Source of the DNA: Haloferax denitrificans ATCC 35960
GTDB taxonomy: Archaea > Halobacteriota > Halobacteria > Halobacteriales > Haloferacaceae
NCBI RefSeq assembly: GCF_000337795.1
Contig: NZ_AOLP01000001.1
Span: forward strand, 398,975 to 462,974
Length of the DNA: 64,000 nucleotides
Direction of reading: 5' to 3'
A model generated the notes under the pieces. The model was not told the origin of the DNA. It searched no databases and saw nothing but the letters and a program-made list of their open reading frames with translations. A program made the position numbers and the translations under genes. Positions 62,944-64,000 of this stretch are shown here, piece after piece (position 1 is the first letter of the stretch; every line of letters begins with the position of its first letter).

Positions 62944-63084
62944 GGTTTCGGCATGGGCCACGCGGCGTATAACGATTACTTTTCCTCGGAGCGTGTCACC
63001 GCGTCGCGCGCCCGCCGGCGGCGACTCCCACCCTCAATACGGCGGGGCGGAAGCGCAGTCGCGGTCGCAGATTGACGAGACTTT

Positions 63085-63685
63085 TTGAATCTGTCGGCCG
63101 AACGGACGTATCACGAGTTACAGGCCAGTCGCGCGACGGCACCGCATCCGGTGGGTCGTGACGCGCGCGAGCGACCGCGTCATAGAACAGTTGGGACTCG
63201 TCTCCGACTGGTCCGACTTTCTCGACGCGCTCGACGGCGCGGAGCTCGACGAAACGGTGTTAATTCGCGCGCGTGCCGACGGCTTCGCCTGGCTCTCTGG
63301 GTGAACGCTACCGTGGCTCGAACGAGCCCACGAACGAGCGGCGGCGCTCGGTGACGAACCGAAGGCGCTCGCGAAGATGACTCTCGGAGACGTGTACGTG
63401 CGGTCGGGTGAGACTGACGACGGACTCTCGCTTCTCGCGGCGGCAACCGAGTCCGCGCCGACGGCGGTCCTCGAAGGTCGATGCCGCCGACAGTACGCCG
63501 GTGCACTCCGCGAAGTCGGCAACGCAACCGAGGCGCTCGCCGAACTACGGCGCGCTACGACGTGCTTTTCGTCCGTCGAAGCAGGGGTTCGAGCGCGAAA
63601 GACCGCACTCGACGCCCTCGAACTCGCACGCGAACTGGGCGACGTCGACGCGGTCAACGCGCTCAAAGCACGACTCGTGCGATAG
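63085..63685 (+). pseudogene. Decayed TPR-like gene
   Basis: A gene remnant with at least one in-frame stop and one likely frameshift. Frame 2 reads VTRASDRVIEQLGLVSDWSDFLDALDG..FAWLSG, then TGA at 63302-63304, then WLERAHERAAALGDEPKALAKMTLGDVYVRSGETDDGLSLLAAATESAP to the stop at 63685. The early part (MNLSAERTYHELQASRA-like from TTG 63085) is in another frame. The A/L-rich helical pairs resemble tetratricopeptide repeats. A 102-residue piece from ATG 63377 stays open and might still be made. Confidence 0.55.
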
Positions 63686-63747
63686 CGTCGTCACTCGCAG
63701 ATTCGATTCCGGACGCGTCGCTCACGGGAGCGACGTTCGAAGCAAAA

Positions 63748-63824
63748 AGCCAAGGGCCGGATTTGAACCGGCGGGGGTTCCGCTCTGCAGGCGGATGCGT
63801 TGGGCCGAACTCTGCCACCTTGGC
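63748..63824 (-). tRNA. tRNA-Cys (anticodon GCA)
   Basis: A 77-nt tRNA on the minus strand. The acceptor stem is GCCAAGG with CCTTGGC; the anticodon stem TCCGC/GCGGA encloses CTGCAGA, anticodon GCA; the T arm is GCCGG-TTCAAAT-CCGGC; the discriminator is T. The D arm is the long form also seen in archaeal tRNA-Cys. CTTAAG about 29 nt upstream is the likely TATA element. No intron is seen. Confidence 0.95.
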
Positions 63825-63930
63825 GCAGTTACTGGTATCCCTGTCTTGTGCTTAAGCCTGACGGTGTGCGACCTGAGTCGGGCGTTTTCGGTGTCTCGAC
63901 CGGAGTGCGGTCGCTGTCTGTGTGGTGGAC

Positions 63931-63947
63931 GAGCGGACCGTCCGCTC
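63931..63947. repeat. Short inverted repeat near the window end
   Basis: GAGCGGAC and GTCCGCTC flank a single C. It lies just left of a TATAAAT element (63950-63956) and the hairpin at 63964. Its purpose is unclear. Confidence 0.4.
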
Positions 63948-63963
63948 GCTATAAATGAAAAAA

Positions 63964-63991
63964 AGCCCACTGGACCGAAGTCCAGTGGGCT
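63964..63991 (-). terminator. UUCG hairpin followed by a T-run (minus strand)
   Basis: Read on the minus strand: AGCCCACTGGAC, TTCG, GTCCAGTGGGCT, then TTTTTT. A perfect 12-bp stem capped by the stable UUCG loop and followed by T residues looks like an intrinsic terminator for a gene entering from the right edge. Haloarchaea usually end transcripts at T-runs without such hairpins, so it could also be the 3-prime end of a stable RNA. Confidence 0.6.
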
Positions 63992-64000
63992 CTGTATGAG

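Noticed and set aside
63722..63970. A minus-strand frame across tRNA-Cys
   Set aside because: It overlaps the tRNA and its product is tRNA-derived sequence.

Overview
The window is chromosomal DNA of an extremely halophilic archaeon, most likely Haloferax or a close relative. The core genome is GC-rich. Its proteins are strongly acidic and belong to haloarchaeal families: Bat-like HTH-10 regulator, S6e, haloarchaeal ferredoxins, the short-form 6-phosphogluconate dehydrogenase GndA next to a membrane ferredoxin, and many small uncharacterised families. Many genes have a TATA-like element about 25-28 nt before the start codon, which points to leaderless mRNAs. I used that spacing to choose starts.

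Layout. 1-17.5 kb is ordinary housekeeping DNA: a Bat-like regulator, lipoate ligase, dihydroorotase, three universal stress proteins, a GNAT, a DHH phosphoesterase, ribosomal protein S6e, a zinc ribbon with a strict 8-residue LV repeat, a lipoprotein HiPIP, an M29 peptidase, an ATP-grasp enzyme, gndA, a ferredoxin and a MATE exporter. At 17.5 kb a tRNA-Arg(CCG) gene is followed by a 9.8-kb AT-richer island. The last 16 nt of the tRNA region are repeated at 27395-27410, as expected for attL/attR. The island holds a type I restriction-modification system (an HsdM fused to a half HsdS, then HsdR), three minus-strand genes (a large membrane protein, a Panacea-like protein, a small unknown) and a winged-helix gene. 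I found no integrase. A GIY-YIG nuclease lies just outside the right repeat.

28-34 kb holds an ABC-2 exporter, a chemotaxis transducer and katG. 34.3-45.8 kb is one long minus-strand gene string. A complete Dpp-type ABC transporter is followed by a Cys-rich orphan, DUF917 (thiohydantoin-desulfurase-like), DUF1177, AroM, M29 peptidase, nitroreductase and Asp/Glu/hydantoin racemase genes. It looks like uptake plus breakdown of a peptide- or hydantoin-like compound by a pathway I cannot name. An Lrp-type gene lies nearby.

47-64 kb carries small regulators and membrane proteins, a J-domain/ferredoxin fusion, an FKBP isomerase, and an iron-siderophore-type ABC permease, ATPase and flavin reductase. 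That operon sits behind two TTAGG-N4-CCTAA boxes. A third copy precedes an unrelated haloarchaeal gene at 49 kb. In both cases a 20-21-codon mini-ORF begins exactly 69 nt before the main start codon. A copper cluster follows (CopZ, Lrp-TRASH regulator, CopA) with a shared TTTCGA-type palindrome. The window ends with a decayed TPR gene, a tRNA-Cys and a UUCG hairpin with a T-run.

The best candidates for something undescribed are the minus-strand island genes next to the fused type I system, the iron-box/mini-ORF architecture, and the DUF917/DUF1177/AroM/M29 catabolic operon.
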